DNA of 64,000 nt, taken from positions 1 through 64,000 of the forward strand of contig QGGY01000008.1 of NCBI GenBank assembly GCA_003148945.1. The letters are read 5' to 3'. Each line of letters starts with the position of its first letter. Position 1 is the stretch's first letter. The translations under genes and the position numbers were made by a program. Positions 1 through 7,506 of this stretch are shown here, piece after piece. Source of the DNA: Murimonas intestini. GTDB lineage: Bacteria; Bacillota; Clostridia; Lachnospirales; Lachnospiraceae. The notes below the pieces were generated by a model. The model was not told the DNA's origin. It saw only the letters and a list, made by a program, of their open reading frames with translations, and made no database searches.

Positions 1-434
1 GAGCTGTCTGAGGGGCGGTTGCATCGGCAAACGCACCGAGTTTCCGGCCGCTTTTTGCGGTTCGAGCGGGACACGGAGCCTTAGATTTTCACTCCGCAAC
101 GGTCGGACAGAACAACGAACCCCACCGCTCCCCTTCCTGACGGCTCACTGCCTCTCACGCAGAGCGTCCTGTTACTCCCCTAAACAGCAATTTACTCTGG
201 CATACTCCCCCCTCCTGTGTTAAAATATCAGTAAAGCATTTAGTTCCATTTCTATCCTGCGGCTTAGGGCTTTTTTCAAACAGGCTTTGCCGTATCTGAT
301 ATCATTTCTGCCGTCTGGCATCAAAAGGAAATCTCAATGCTTAAATCCCAATTCAACAGGCAGGAGGGTTCCTTGATGAAGACGCAGATGCTTCTCCATG
401 GGGCGCCTGCCACATTTCGAAGGAGGTTTACACT
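1..434. other. Intergenic flank of the Rpn gene
   Basis: I see no credible gene here. The stretch holds the left inverted repeat (112-143) and, before it at about 77-95, a weaker block that resembles the complement of the sequence outside the right repeat. A strong ribosome binding site (AAGGAGG) for the Rpn gene lies just before 435. Confidence 0.6.
112..143. repeat. Left 32-bp inverted repeat flanking the Rpn gene
   Basis: This 32-base block is the exact reverse complement of 1635-1666. Beyond the perfect core, the match continues in weaker form: a block at about 77-95 resembles the complement of about 1683-1702 at nearly the same spacing. The pair brackets a single gene, as the ends of a mobile or gene-conversion unit would. 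Confidence 0.85.
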
Positions 435-1373
435 ATGGAAAAGCAAAGTAACGTAACAGGAAATCTGCAGGGTTTCGCAGATCAGGAAAAAGGGAAAGAA
501 AAAGGGGGGATTAACCGCACTTACAAATCACGGCTGTTTGAAATGATATTCAGCAGTAAAAGAGAACTTTTAGAGCTGTATAATGCTGTGAATGAAACCA
601 GCTACGAAAACCCGGAGGAACTTGAAGTCAACACGCTGGAAAACGCTATCTATATGTCTATGCGTAATGATTTATCTTTTATAATTGACTCAAGGTTGGC
701 GCTCTATGAGCACCAGTCCACCTATAATCCAAATCTTCCGCTGAGATTTCTGATGTATACAGCAAACCTGTATTCCAATATGACAAAAGACAGGAATTTA
801 TACGGAAGCAGGCCGGTCAAACTGCCGGCGCCCGGGTTTGTAATCTTTTATAATGGACTGTCAGAACAGCAGGACCGTCAGATTCTTAAGCTTTCAGATG
901 CATATGAAGTGCAGGATAAAGAAATATCACTGGAATTAAAAGCAGTGATGCTGAACATAAACAGAGGCCACAATGAAAGACTGATGGACAAATGCAAAAC
1001 GCTGAAGGACTACAGCATTTATGTGGATAAAGTACGGGAATACACAAAATCAATGCCGCTTGAAGATGCTGTAGAAAAAGCGATAACGGAGTGTATCAAA
1101 GATGACATTTTGGCAGAGTTTCTGAGGAATAACCGAATGGAGGCAAAGAATGTGAGTATTTTTGAGTATGATGAAGAGAAACATATGAGACAGATAAAAG
1201 AAGAAGGCCGGGAAGAGGGCAGGGAAGAAGGCAGAGAAGAAGGCAGAAAGGAGGTAGCGCGAATAAACCAGTTAAACAAACTTCTCGCCCTTCAAAACAG
1301 AACTGCGGATATTGTCAAAGCAGCAAGTGACAAAGAATGGCAGAAGAAGCTGTTTAAAGAATTTGGGTTATGA
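435..1373 (+). CDS. Rpn family PD-(D/E)XK nuclease / putative transposase
   Basis: A 312-residue member of the Rpn/YhgA-like family (recombination-promoting nuclease, often annotated PD-(D/E)XK nuclease family transposase). The N-terminal third has the family layout: 'FEMIFSSKRELLELYNAVN', then 'NDLSFIIDSRLALYEHQST', in which the D and the E-x-Q carry the nuclease motif, then 'PLRFLMYTANLY'. The C-terminus has a charged, near-tandem EEGR repeat (residues about 256-271) followed by a short helical tail, typical for the family and prone to repeat-number change. The start has an AAGGAGG site 7 bases upstream. It stands alone on the plus strand between inverted repeats. Rpn proteins promote RecA-independent recombination in E. 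coli; a role in its own spread is inference. Confidence 0.85.
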   Translation: MEKQSNVTGNLQGFADQEKGKEKGGINRTYKSRLFEMIFSSKRELLELYNAVNETSYENPEELEVNTLENAIYMSMRNDLSFIIDSRLALYEHQSTYNPNLPLRFLMYTANLYSNMTKDRNLYGSRPVKLPAPGFVIFYNGLSEQQDRQILKLSDAYEVQDKEISLELKAVMLNINRGHNERLMDKCKTLKDYSIYVDKVREYTKSMPLEDAVEKAITECIKDDILAEFLRNNRMEAKNVSIFEYDEEKHMRQIKEEGREEGREEGREEGRKEVARINQLNKLLALQNRTADIVKAASDKEWQKKLFKEFGL

Positions 1374-1753
1374 ATGATTTTGAGGAAAATAGCTGTTTAG
1401 ATGATTAGAAGCGGGGAGGACGCTTTGCATTGTAGGCAGTGAATCAGCGGGTGGTGGCGTGTGGGTGAAACCACTACCTTATTGGATTCCCGGAACATGG
1501 TGGAATCAGTTATTTGGCATATTTAAAATAGACAGGGTACTCTATTTCAACTAAACTCATTCGTATACATAGTAGTTTTCCGCCCCAACCCAAGTCTGCT
1601 TATAACAGCCAGCTTTGTGCCGATAAACTTGGCGCCGTCAGGAAGGGGAGCGGTGGGGTTCGTTGTGAAGGACTATAGTGAGGAAGATGAAAATCTTAGG
1701 CTGCGGGATCCGCGGAGAGATCCGTGGTTCTGTCCCCCCTCAACCCGCAACAC
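1374..1753. other. Intergenic region right of the Rpn gene
   Basis: No supported gene. It holds the right copy of the 32-bp inverted repeat (1635-1666) and GC-rich sequence running up to the terminator of the metabolosome operon. A 63-codon open frame begins at 1617, but it runs straight through the repeat and the terminator. Confidence 0.6.
1635..1666. repeat. Right 32-bp inverted repeat flanking the Rpn gene
   Basis: Perfect reverse complement of 112-143. Together they delimit a unit of about 1.55 kb containing only the Rpn gene. No obvious short target duplication was recognised outside the pair, and the left outer flank is only 111 bases inside the window. Confidence 0.85.
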
Positions 1754-1778
1754 AAAAAGGGGACGCCGCAGCGCCCCC
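1754..1778 (-). terminator. Terminator of the metabolosome operon
   Basis: Read on the minus strand, the 8-bp stem GGGGGCGC / GCGTCCCC (one G-T pair) closes on a 4-base loop and is followed by TTTTTGTG. It lies 26 bases past the stop of the last shell gene. Confidence 0.8.
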
Positions 1779-1804
1779 TTCAATCAACAAACATATATTA
1801 AGGA

Positions 1805-2350
1805 TTAAATCAAAGTCTTTACAAACTCTTTTGACGGACTAGGAATTACAGCGTAATCCAGGACAAGTCCTTCTTCTTTAATCAATGCGACTGACGATTC
1901 AACAGCCTCTGAGACAGCGGCTACTGTTCCTGTCAGGAGCAGATATGATTTTCCGCACATACCACGCGCGATACGGATCTCAAAAATATCCACCTGTGCA
2001 GTCTTTGCAGCGTGATCTGCTGCCACGATCGCAGAAGCGCCTGTAAATGTCTCTACAACACCTAATGCCTGTACATCATCGATCTCTGCCGTACATGTAA
2101 GTGCTTTGAAAATAGATTCGTGCGGGTTGCCCAGCACAAAACTGTCAATCATGCTTTCCGGATACTCTCTCTTGGCAGCATCAACGGAAACTCTGACCGC
2201 ACTTAAATCGCCGGTAAATAAAATGATAAACTTACCGGGGCAGACTGTCTGAGCCTGAATCAGCTCAACCTCTGCTGTTTTCACAATAAGGTCAGCGGCC
2301 TTAATACCTGTGGAAACAGTCTTATATTCTACCATTCCAATTGCCTTCAT
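1805..2350 (-). CDS. BMC-T shell protein, PduT-like (pore cysteine)
   Basis: A 181-residue tandem-domain (BMC-T) microcompartment shell protein that would form trimers in the shell facets. Two BMC domains are visible, at about 1-88 and 95-181, each opening with a 'xALGxVE'-type strand. The first pore loop reads 'TVCPGKF', with Cys37 in the place where the PduT trimer binds a [4Fe-4S] cluster at its three-fold axis, so a redox-conducting pore is likely. I chose the third in-frame ATG (2350) because it has GGAG 9 bases upstream and matches the usual BMC start; ATGs at 2359 and 2365 are alternatives. It is the last gene of the operon and lies downstream of the PduS-like flavoprotein, its usual partner. 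Confidence 0.9.
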   Translation of the reverse strand: MKAIGMVEYKTVSTGIKAADLIVKTAEVELIQAQTVCPGKFIILFTGDLSAVRVSVDAAKREYPESMIDSFVLGNPHESIFKALTCTAEIDDVQALGVVETFTGASAIVAADHAAKTAQVDIFEIRIARGMCGKSYLLLTGTVAAVSEAVESSVALIKEEGLVLDYAVIPSPSKEFVKTLI

Positions 2351-2392
2351 CGTTTTCATCTCCATCTCATGACTTTCTTATGTGGTTTTTAG

Positions 2393-2419
2393 ATTACTGG
2401 TCACGGAGTGAACAGTAAT
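2393..2419. repeat. 27-bp intergenic palindrome (MITE-end-like)
   Basis: A hairpin of the form ATTACTG...CAGTAAT with an inner TCAC/GTGA pairing and GGA loop. It matches the right ends of the MITEs at 40443-40469 and 45584-45610 almost base for base. It sits in the 112-base gap between the PduS-like and PduT-like genes. Confidence 0.75.
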
Positions 2420-2462
2420 GTTTTTGGGCCACACAGCCTGACGTGCAGGCTGATCAGTTCCA

Positions 2463-3791
2463 TTATGCATGGACACTGATGTAATTGTCTGTAACTGCCG
2501 TAACTTTTCCGGCGATACTTGCATGTAAACAGGTTCCAAGTGCACCTTCGGGCGGAGCTGCCACCTGCTGTCCCACTGTCACGGTGTCTCCCACCTTAAC
2601 AGCCGGCACACAAGGCGCCCCGATATTCTGGCGGAGCATCAGCTTCACTTCCTGAATCTCCTTTGGACATCCTGACATCGGTGCCGGGATATCAAAAGAA
2701 TGAAGGCCCAGCCTGTTAACAAGACGATGTTCCGGTACACGGCGTTCCTCACGCATACTGTCGGCAACACCCTTGCCCTGTTTATCAGGTATCTTCACAC
2801 CCTTTGCACGTAGCCGTCCCTTGTACTCATCCAGCAGTCTTCTCGGAGACAGATCCTGATGGCAGGAATACATCTCGCAGAGTCCGCATGAACAGCAGAA
2901 GAAGGAATTCAGATATGGTTCCACATTGTCTGTTATTCCATTTGCGATCGCTCTCATGAACTCATGAGGTTTGATGGACTGTCCAAGCAGATTTCTCGGA
3001 CAGAGCGTTGTACACATCGAGCACTGTGAGCAGACTGACATGGCATTTCTCAGATTATGCTTAATTGTTCTCTGTCTCTTTTCAATTGGCGGACATGTGG
3101 GAGGCAGAACAAGAAGCGCCTTTGTTGTCTTTGTTACAATATCATTCTGGGAGCAGATACGCCCTGTCATCGGTCCGCCCATAAGCAGGACATGCTCTTC
3201 TGTGGAAACTCCTCCGGCCATATCGATCAGATCTTTCACTGTAATGCCCACCGGGACCTCAACTGTCACCGGATGGTTTACAAGACCTGCAACAGTCACA
3301 AATTTAGATACAACATTTGTATCACTTGTGACTTTATTATATGTATTGAGCACTGTCTCCACATTGACAACCACACAGCCTACCATAATAGGTATCTTTC
3401 CCTGGGGAACGATCTTCTTTGTGGTTTCATAAATCAATACGACTTCATCACCCGCCGGATAGATATCCGGTAAGATATGAAGACGCAGACTCTTATAGCT
3501 TCCAATATTGCTGTTTATAGCTTCAATTGAGGCTGTGTAGGATTTTTTAACGGCAATGATTCCTTCTTTAGCGCCCATTGCCTCAACCAGCATCTGCATT
3601 CCGGAAAGAACCTCGATTACATGATCCGTCATCAGCTGCCTGTCAACTTTGATCAAAGGTTCACATTCCGCACAGTTAAGGATCACGGTCTCCGCCTGGT
3701 CTGAAAGCTTTGCGTAAGTTGGAAAGCCAGCGCCGCCCGCTCCTACAATCCCGCCATCGAATAAAGCTTTTTTCATATCTACTAAGTTCAT
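2463..3791 (-). CDS. PduS/RnfC-like iron-sulfur flavoprotein
   Basis: A 442-residue RnfC-type electron-transfer protein like PduS of propanediol metabolosomes. PduS is an NADH-oxidising, FMN- and Fe-S-containing protein. Visible elements are the glycine-rich N-terminal loop 'GGIVGAGGAGFPTYAKL' (about 13-29), an SLBB-like middle region, two cysteine clusters 'CSQCSMCTTLCP' (about 254-265) and 'CCSCGLCEMYSC' (about 293-304) for two 4Fe-4S clusters, and a C-terminal biotinyl/barrel-sandwich-like segment ('KVGDTVTVGQQVAAPPEGALG'). The ATG at 3791 has GGAG 8 bases upstream; the GTG at 3800 lies on top of that site and is unlikely. PduS normally works with PduT to move electrons across the shell. 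There is no B12-dependent enzyme here, so NAD+ recycling is the more likely job. Confidence 0.9.
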   Translation of the reverse strand: MNLVDMKKALFDGGIVGAGGAGFPTYAKLSDQAETVILNCAECEPLIKVDRQLMTDHVIEVLSGMQMLVEAMGAKEGIIAVKKSYTASIEAINSNIGSYKSLRLHILPDIYPAGDEVVLIYETTKKIVPQGKIPIMVGCVVVNVETVLNTYNKVTSDTNVVSKFVTVAGLVNHPVTVEVPVGITVKDLIDMAGGVSTEEHVLLMGGPMTGRICSQNDIVTKTTKALLVLPPTCPPIEKRQRTIKHNLRNAMSVCSQCSMCTTLCPRNLLGQSIKPHEFMRAIANGITDNVEPYLNSFFCCSCGLCEMYSCHQDLSPRRLLDEYKGRLRAKGVKIPDKQGKGVADSMREERRVPEHRLVNRLGLHSFDIPAPMSGCPKEIQEVKLMLRQNIGAPCVPAVKVGDTVTVGQQVAAPPEGALGTCLHASIAGKVTAVTDNYISVHA

Positions 3792-3806
3792 TGAGTTCAC
3801 TCCAAC

Positions 3807-4085
3807 CTATTCTACTATGACTATTTTTTGTGGGTCATCTACAATACCTACAACACAGGCATCTATCGGCGATTCTTGATCTCCACATCCAAGTCTTGCC
3901 GAGCTCCCTGTAGTTACCAGTACGATATCACCGATACCTGCCCCTACATTGTCCACGGCCACCAGGCGCTCATTATCCGGCGCTTTCATCTTTTCCATGG
4001 GATCTATAATCAGAAATTTGCTTCCTACAAGATCACTGTTCTTTCTTGTACAAATTACTGTTCCTACAACTTTGCCTATAATCAT
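3807..4085 (-). CDS. BMC-P shell vertex protein (EutN/CcmL/PduN type)
   Basis: A 92-residue single-domain EutN/CcmL protein, which forms the pentamers that cap the vertices of the icosahedral shell. It has the family start 'MIIGKVVGTVICTRKNSDLVGSKFLII' in outline (residues 1-27), the central 'VAVDNVGAGIGDIVLVTTGSSAR' region and a final beta strand 'PQKIVIVE'. Length is normal. It is the only vertex gene in the locus and lies between pduL and the PduS-like gene with short spacers (25 and 15 bases), consistent with low, coupled expression. Confidence 0.92.
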   Translation of the reverse strand: MIIGKVVGTVICTRKNSDLVGSKFLIIDPMEKMKAPDNERLVAVDNVGAGIGDIVLVTTGSSARLGCGDQESPIDACVVGIVDDPQKIVIVE

Positions 4086-4110
4086 GTCTTCCTCTTTTCC
4101 AGGGTCCTGA

Positions 4111-4755
4111 CTACTTAATCAGGATACCCATGTCCTTGCCGATACCTAAACCATTTGCCTCGTCAGTATCAATATGCATTTCAAGCGTAAATGAATCATC
4201 CACACGAATCGGCACATCTTCCAATATGCCTCCTCTTCCGCTTTCAAACCTGACTTTTACAACCTGTTTGTCTTCAACGCCAAACTTAGCTGCATCTGCC
4301 GGGGACATATGGATATGTCTTTTAGCAATGATACAACCCTCTTTTAAATAAACGACACCTTTTGGCCCAACAAGGGCAATCGGTGCAGAACCGGCCAGAT
4401 CACCTGAAAGGCGTACCGGTGCGGTAAGTCCTAACTTAATTGCGTCTGTCCTGGATATTTCCACCTGAGACTTGCTTCTTTCCGGTCCCAGAACTCTGAC
4501 ATTTTCTATTGCGCGGAGTTTTGTGCCTATTAAGGTGACACATTCCTGGGCTGCGAACTGGCCTCCCATGAGATCTTTTTTCTTATTCAGCTGATAGCCT
4601 TTACCGAACAGTGTCTCCAGATCTTCCCTGCACAAATGTACATGCCTTGCAGAAATCCCCACCGGAATCTTGTCTTCCGGATTATATACATCCACATTCT
4701 TCAATTGCTCAATCACAAGTTTCGCAATCGCATCTACTAATTGTTGTTCCTGCAT
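4111..4755 (-). CDS. pduL: PduL-type phosphate acyltransferase, encapsulated
   Basis: A 214-residue PduL phosphotransacylase converting acyl-CoA and phosphate to acyl phosphate and CoA, so regenerating CoA inside the shell. It has two PTAC domains with zinc-ligand histidines: 'SARHVHL' (35-41), 'KRHIHM' (145-150) and 'EMHID' (192-196). Residues 1-20 form an amphipathic helix followed by a short linker, which is the hallmark of an encapsulation peptide. The natural substrate here would be the acyl-CoA made by the ALDH (lactoyl- or propionyl-CoA by analogy). No acyl kinase is encoded in the locus, so the acyl phosphate must be used elsewhere in the cell. Confidence 0.93.
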   Translation of the reverse strand: MQEQQLVDAIAKLVIEQLKNVDVYNPEDKIPVGISARHVHLCREDLETLFGKGYQLNKKKDLMGGQFAAQECVTLIGTKLRAIENVRVLGPERSKSQVEISRTDAIKLGLTAPVRLSGDLAGSAPIALVGPKGVVYLKEGCIIAKRHIHMSPADAAKFGVEDKQVVKVRFESGRGGILEDVPIRVDDSFTLEMHIDTDEANGLGIGKDMGILIK

Positions 4756-4783
4756 GATTTTCCCTCTCTCATCCCGCTCTTAT

Positions 4784-4848
4784 AAAAGCCCCGCAGGGCT
4801 TTTCACAGAAGAAAGGGTGCCTGGCGTGCAGACGCGCGCCTGGCACCC
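4784..4848 (-). promoter_or_regulatory. Two intercistronic hairpins between shell genes and pduL
   Basis: On the minus strand the first hairpin (4815-4848) pairs GGGTGCC-GGCG with CGCC-GGCACCC around a 10-base loop and is followed by TTTCTTCTG, a weak U-rich tail. The second (4784-4803) pairs AAAAGCCC with GGGCTTTT. They lie in the 110-base gap after the last BMC-H gene, where partial termination or RNA processing could lower expression of the downstream enzyme and vertex genes. Confidence 0.6.
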
Positions 4849-4865
4849 TATGTCTCACTCACTGA

Positions 4866-5141
4866 TTACAGCTGCGGAAGAATTTTCTCCACATCTGAAT
4901 GCGGTCTCGGGATTACATGTACAGCAATCACTTCTCCAAGCCTGCCTGCTGCTGCGCTTCCGGCTTCAACAGCTGATTTAACAGCTCCTACATCGCCGCG
5001 GACCATAACACTTACAAGCCCGGAACCAATTTTTTCTGTTCCGATCAATACTACATTAGCAGCCTTTAACATCTGGTCAGCTGCTTCAATAGAGGCAATA
5101 AGACCTCTGGTTTCAATCATACCTAATGCCTGAAGATCCAT
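4866..5141 (-). CDS. BMC-H shell hexamer protein (PduA/EutM type)
   Basis: A 91-residue single-domain BMC protein forming hexameric tiles. It starts '[14 protein letters not shown]', has the hexamer pore motif 'KIGSGL' (about 37-42) and the canonical '[12 protein letters not shown]' C-terminus. The start at 5141 is set by AAGGAGG 8 bases upstream; a longer frame to 5207 has no site. It is a close paralogue of the gene at 5599-5874 (same length, same pore motif), so these two are probably the bulk shell proteins. It ends just before the paired hairpins that precede pduL. Confidence 0.93.
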   Translation of the reverse strand: MDLQALGMIETRGLIASIEAADQMLKAANVVLIGTEKIGSGLVSVMVRGDVGAVKSAVEAGSAAAGRLGEVIAVHVIPRPHSDVEKILPQL

Positions 5142-5195
5142 TATGAATTCCTCCTTCATATTTCCTGACTGTTCTACTGCGTTACCATACAAACC

Positions 5196-5221
5196 GTTAC
5201 TGTCCACTCAGTCACAGTAAC
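5196..5221. repeat. 26-bp intergenic palindrome
   Basis: GTTACTG and CAGTAAC flank a 12-base centre that resembles the TCACTCCGTGA centre of the longer MITE ends seen elsewhere in the window. It lies in the gap between two BMC-H genes. It is either a decayed solo end or an intercistronic hairpin. Confidence 0.6.
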
Positions 5222-5268
5222 TATAAGTCTGCTATTACAGGCTTCCACATGCAATAACCGATGAACGC

Positions 5269-5565
5269 TTATTTTTCCTGCAGGAATGCGTATTTTCTCG
5301 CACTTACTGCCACAAGCTTCATTGTTTCTTCATGCGGATTTGCAATTACTGCTGAAGCCACGATATTGCCGACTGCATTTCTCTTAGCAGCCTCCACAGC
5401 TTCCGTCACCGCAGAAACTTCTCCCTGAACAATAATCGTGACAAGCCTCCCGCCCAATTTCTTCTCCCAAGTAAGAAATTTGACTTCCGCTGTTTTCATC
5501 ATAACGTCCAGCGCCTGAATCGCATCTGTAATATTAGGCAATTCAATTAATCCTATCGATTTCAT
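5269..5565 (-). CDS. BMC-H shell protein, variant pore, C-terminal extension
   Basis: A 98-residue BMC-H protein starting 'MKSIGLIELPNITDAIQALD'. Its pore segment reads 'KKLGGRL' rather than the 'KIGSGL' of its neighbours, putting a bulky basic residue at the six-fold opening. It has a short positively charged tail ('SARKYAFLQEK') after the usual 'NPHEETMKL' end. It is likely a minor tile with different permeability. It lies between two near-identical KIGSGL-type genes, with 33 bases to the next gene upstream. Confidence 0.88.
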   Translation of the reverse strand: MKSIGLIELPNITDAIQALDVMMKTAEVKFLTWEKKLGGRLVTIIVQGEVSAVTEAVEAAKRNAVGNIVASAVIANPHEETMKLVAVSARKYAFLQEK

Positions 5566-5598
5566 ACGCGTTCCCTTTGCTTTAAGCCGCCACTAAAA

Positions 5599-5874
5599 TT
5601 AGATGGTCGGTAAAATCTTTTCTACATCTGAATGCGGTCTCGGGATCACATGTACAGCTACCAGCTCGCCAAGTCTGCTTGCAGCGTTTCCGCCAACTTC
5701 TGTAGCTGCCTTAACAGCTCCCACATCTCCGCGAACCATAACAGTTACAAGTCCTGATCCGATTTTTTCTGTTCCTACTAATTCAACGTCTGCTGCCTTT
5801 ACCATCTGATCAGATGCCTCGATTGCTGCAACCAGACCTCTTGTTTCAACCATTCCTAAAGCTTCCTGTGTCAT
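5599..5874 (-). CDS. BMC-H shell hexamer protein (PduA/EutM type)
   Basis: A 91-residue BMC-H protein, '[14 protein letters not shown]' at the start, 'KIGSGL' pore motif and '[11 protein letters not shown]' end, with AAGGAGG upstream. It is most similar to the 4866-5141 gene, pointing to a local duplication with the variant-pore gene between the copies. Both conserve the lysine of the edge contact ('DQMVKAADV'). Confidence 0.93.
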   Translation of the reverse strand: MTQEALGMVETRGLVAAIEASDQMVKAADVELVGTEKIGSGLVTVMVRGDVGAVKAATEVGGNAASRLGELVAVHVIPRPHSDVEKILPTI

Positions 5875-5957
5875 TTTTATAATCCTCCTTAATATACGCT
5901 TACCTTCAACTATTTTTAATTTTACACCATCCGGGCGTCATTGTAAATAATTATCGC

Positions 5958-6263
5958 TTAGATGGCACTGATGCGGAGCATCTTCTCCGTATCCTCTGTG
6001 GGCGCCGCAATGATATGTCTCGTGATGACACCTGTGACTCCCTTAGCTGCCTCTGCGGCGGCATCCATAGCAGCTTCTACTGCTGCCACGCTGCCCCTGA
6101 TCTTCAGGCAGGTGATGAGCGGAACCGGCAATGAATCGGCATTGGCAGGCTTGTTCTTATCTATAGATTCAATCCGGACGTCTGCTGCTTTTGCCGCTGC
6201 ATCTGCTGCCACAAATGCCGCCACACATCCAAACACTTCTAAAATTCCTGCTGCTTCCTGCAT
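5958..6263 (-). CDS. BMC-H shell protein with enlarged pore loop
   Basis: A 101-residue, alanine-rich BMC-H protein. Where its paralogues have the short 'TEKIGSGL' turn, this one has a loop about 8-9 residues longer, 'KNKPANADSLPVPL' (about 36-49), which must line or plug the central pore. The rest keeps the BMC fold ('RGSVAAVEAAMDAAAEAAK') and ends 'PTEDTEKMLRISAI'. Divergent pore loops of this kind occur in shell proteins of glycyl-radical and fucose/rhamnose metabolosomes, some of which bind metal clusters. This loop has no cysteine, so a metal centre is not expected. It is the first shell gene after the enzymes. Confidence 0.85.
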   Translation of the reverse strand: MQEAAGILEVFGCVAAFVAADAAAKAADVRIESIDKNKPANADSLPVPLITCLKIRGSVAAVEAAMDAAAEAAKGVTGVITRHIIAAPTEDTEKMLRISAI

Positions 6264-6276
6264 GGGTCCTCACTCC

Positions 6277-7494
6277 TTATTCGTTTACGATAGCAATCTT
6301 CAGTCCTGACATAGCCAGGTTTGTCTGATGAGCTTCATTGATCTGATCTAACGGGAATTTATGTGTAATCAGTTTATTTAACGGAAGTCCTATTGCTTTG
6401 GCGCTCTTTAAGAAATCAAATGTTGTAGCATAATCTCTCAGAGTGTATACCCAGGAGCCTACGATGGTGATTTCTTTGGAGCAGATATCGAAATGCGGGT
6501 TGATCGTAGCGTCTCCGCCATTGATGAAGAAGCCTAACTCGCAGAGTCCTCCGCCGTTGCGGATAAATTTGTAGATATTTGCATGAGCCACAGGTGAACC
6601 TGTACACTGGAATGCAAAATCTGCCAGATGTCCGCCAAATGCATCTTTTACTCCGCCTGCAAGTGCTTCGGTGCCCTTGAAATCTTTAAAGTTTACTGTA
6701 GCGCTGGCGCCCAGCTCCATTGCGAAGTCAAGACGTTTCTGCTCTCCGTCAACTGCAACGATATTCTGTACGCCCATTGTCTTTAAAATAGCGATACAGA
6801 TAAGGCCGATCGGTCCGCATCCCTGAACAACAACTCTGCTGTTGAATCTCAGGATGCCTGTAGTTTTAGCTCTTTCAACAGCGTGGATCAGAACGGCACA
6901 CGGCTCGATCAGGATTCTGCTGTCAAGATCTAAGTCACTTACGTTGAATACGCTGGATCCGCCGCGGATTACCAGGTAATCTGCAAACCATCCGTTCAGA
7001 TGGATATCATCATCTGGAAGAAGACCATATACATCAGCGCCGCCAACGTTCTGCTTATTCAAATCAAACATTGTAATTTCAGGATCATCTTTAAAGATCA
7101 TGCAGGTTACAACCTTGTCACCAAGTGCAAGTGCTTTTCCTGCGCTGTCCTTTTTAACATTCTTACCCATTTTGACAATCTCGCCTGTTCCTTCATGGCC
7201 AAGAACAACCGGGATAAGTCCGAACGGATCTCTCTTGAATTCATGTGCGTCTGTACCGCAGACACCACATCCTTCAACTTTTACAAGAATGTCATCATCA
7301 CCGATCTCCGGGATGGGATATTCTTTAATATCATAGTGCTCTAATGCTGTCAGCATTGCAACCCTTGAAGTTTTCGGGATACTGCCTGCTGCCGGAGCTG
7401 CTGATGCAGCCGGTGCTGACGGAGCAGCTGACGGTGTCTTGCCCTGCATTTCTTCAAGCACCTGTTTAACGATTGCTTCTATATTCATTTCCAC
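6277..7494 (-). CDS. Zn-dependent alcohol dehydrogenase, metabolosome cargo
   Basis: A medium-chain zinc alcohol dehydrogenase of about 405 residues, expected to reduce the aldehyde (lactaldehyde to 1,2-propanediol, by pathway analogy) and recycle NADH inside the shell. Residues 1-18 form an amphipathic helix, then an Ala/Pro/Ser linker (19-40) precedes the catalytic body: an encapsulation peptide. Catalytic zinc ligands appear in 'GCGVCGTDAHEF' and 'GHEGTGEI', and the Rossmann motif in 'VVVQGCGPIGLICIAI'. The four-cysteine structural zinc lobe is absent. I prefer the GTG at 7494 (GGAG 8 bases upstream); ATG 7488 and GTG 7503 are alternatives. It is 12 bases downstream of the ALDH gene. Confidence 0.87.
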   Translation of the reverse strand: MEMNIEAIVKQVLEEMQGKTPSAAPSAPAASAAPAAGSIPKTSRVAMLTALEHYDIKEYPIPEIGDDDILVKVEGCGVCGTDAHEFKRDPFGLIPVVLGHEGTGEIVKMGKNVKKDSAGKALALGDKVVTCMIFKDDPEITMFDLNKQNVGGADVYGLLPDDDIHLNGWFADYLVIRGGSSVFNVSDLDLDSRILIEPCAVLIHAVERAKTTGILRFNSRVVVQGCGPIGLICIAILKTMGVQNIVAVDGEQKRLDFAMELGASATVNFKDFKGTEALAGGVKDAFGGHLADFAFQCTGSPVAHANIYKFIRNGGGLCELGFFINGGDATINPHFDICSKEITIVGSWVYTLRDYATTFDFLKSAKAIGLPLNKLITHKFPLDQINEAHQTNLAMSGLKIAIVNE

Positions 7495-7506
7495 GTCTAT
7501 CACTCC

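Noticed and set aside
1019-1279. 86-codon Ser/Pro-rich frame opposite the Rpn gene
   Set aside because: It is the complement of the EEGR-coding repeat and has no independent signals.
2971-3473. Long plus-strand frames opposite the PduS-like gene
   Set aside because: Shadows of a well-conserved gene; no start signals and no recognisable domain.
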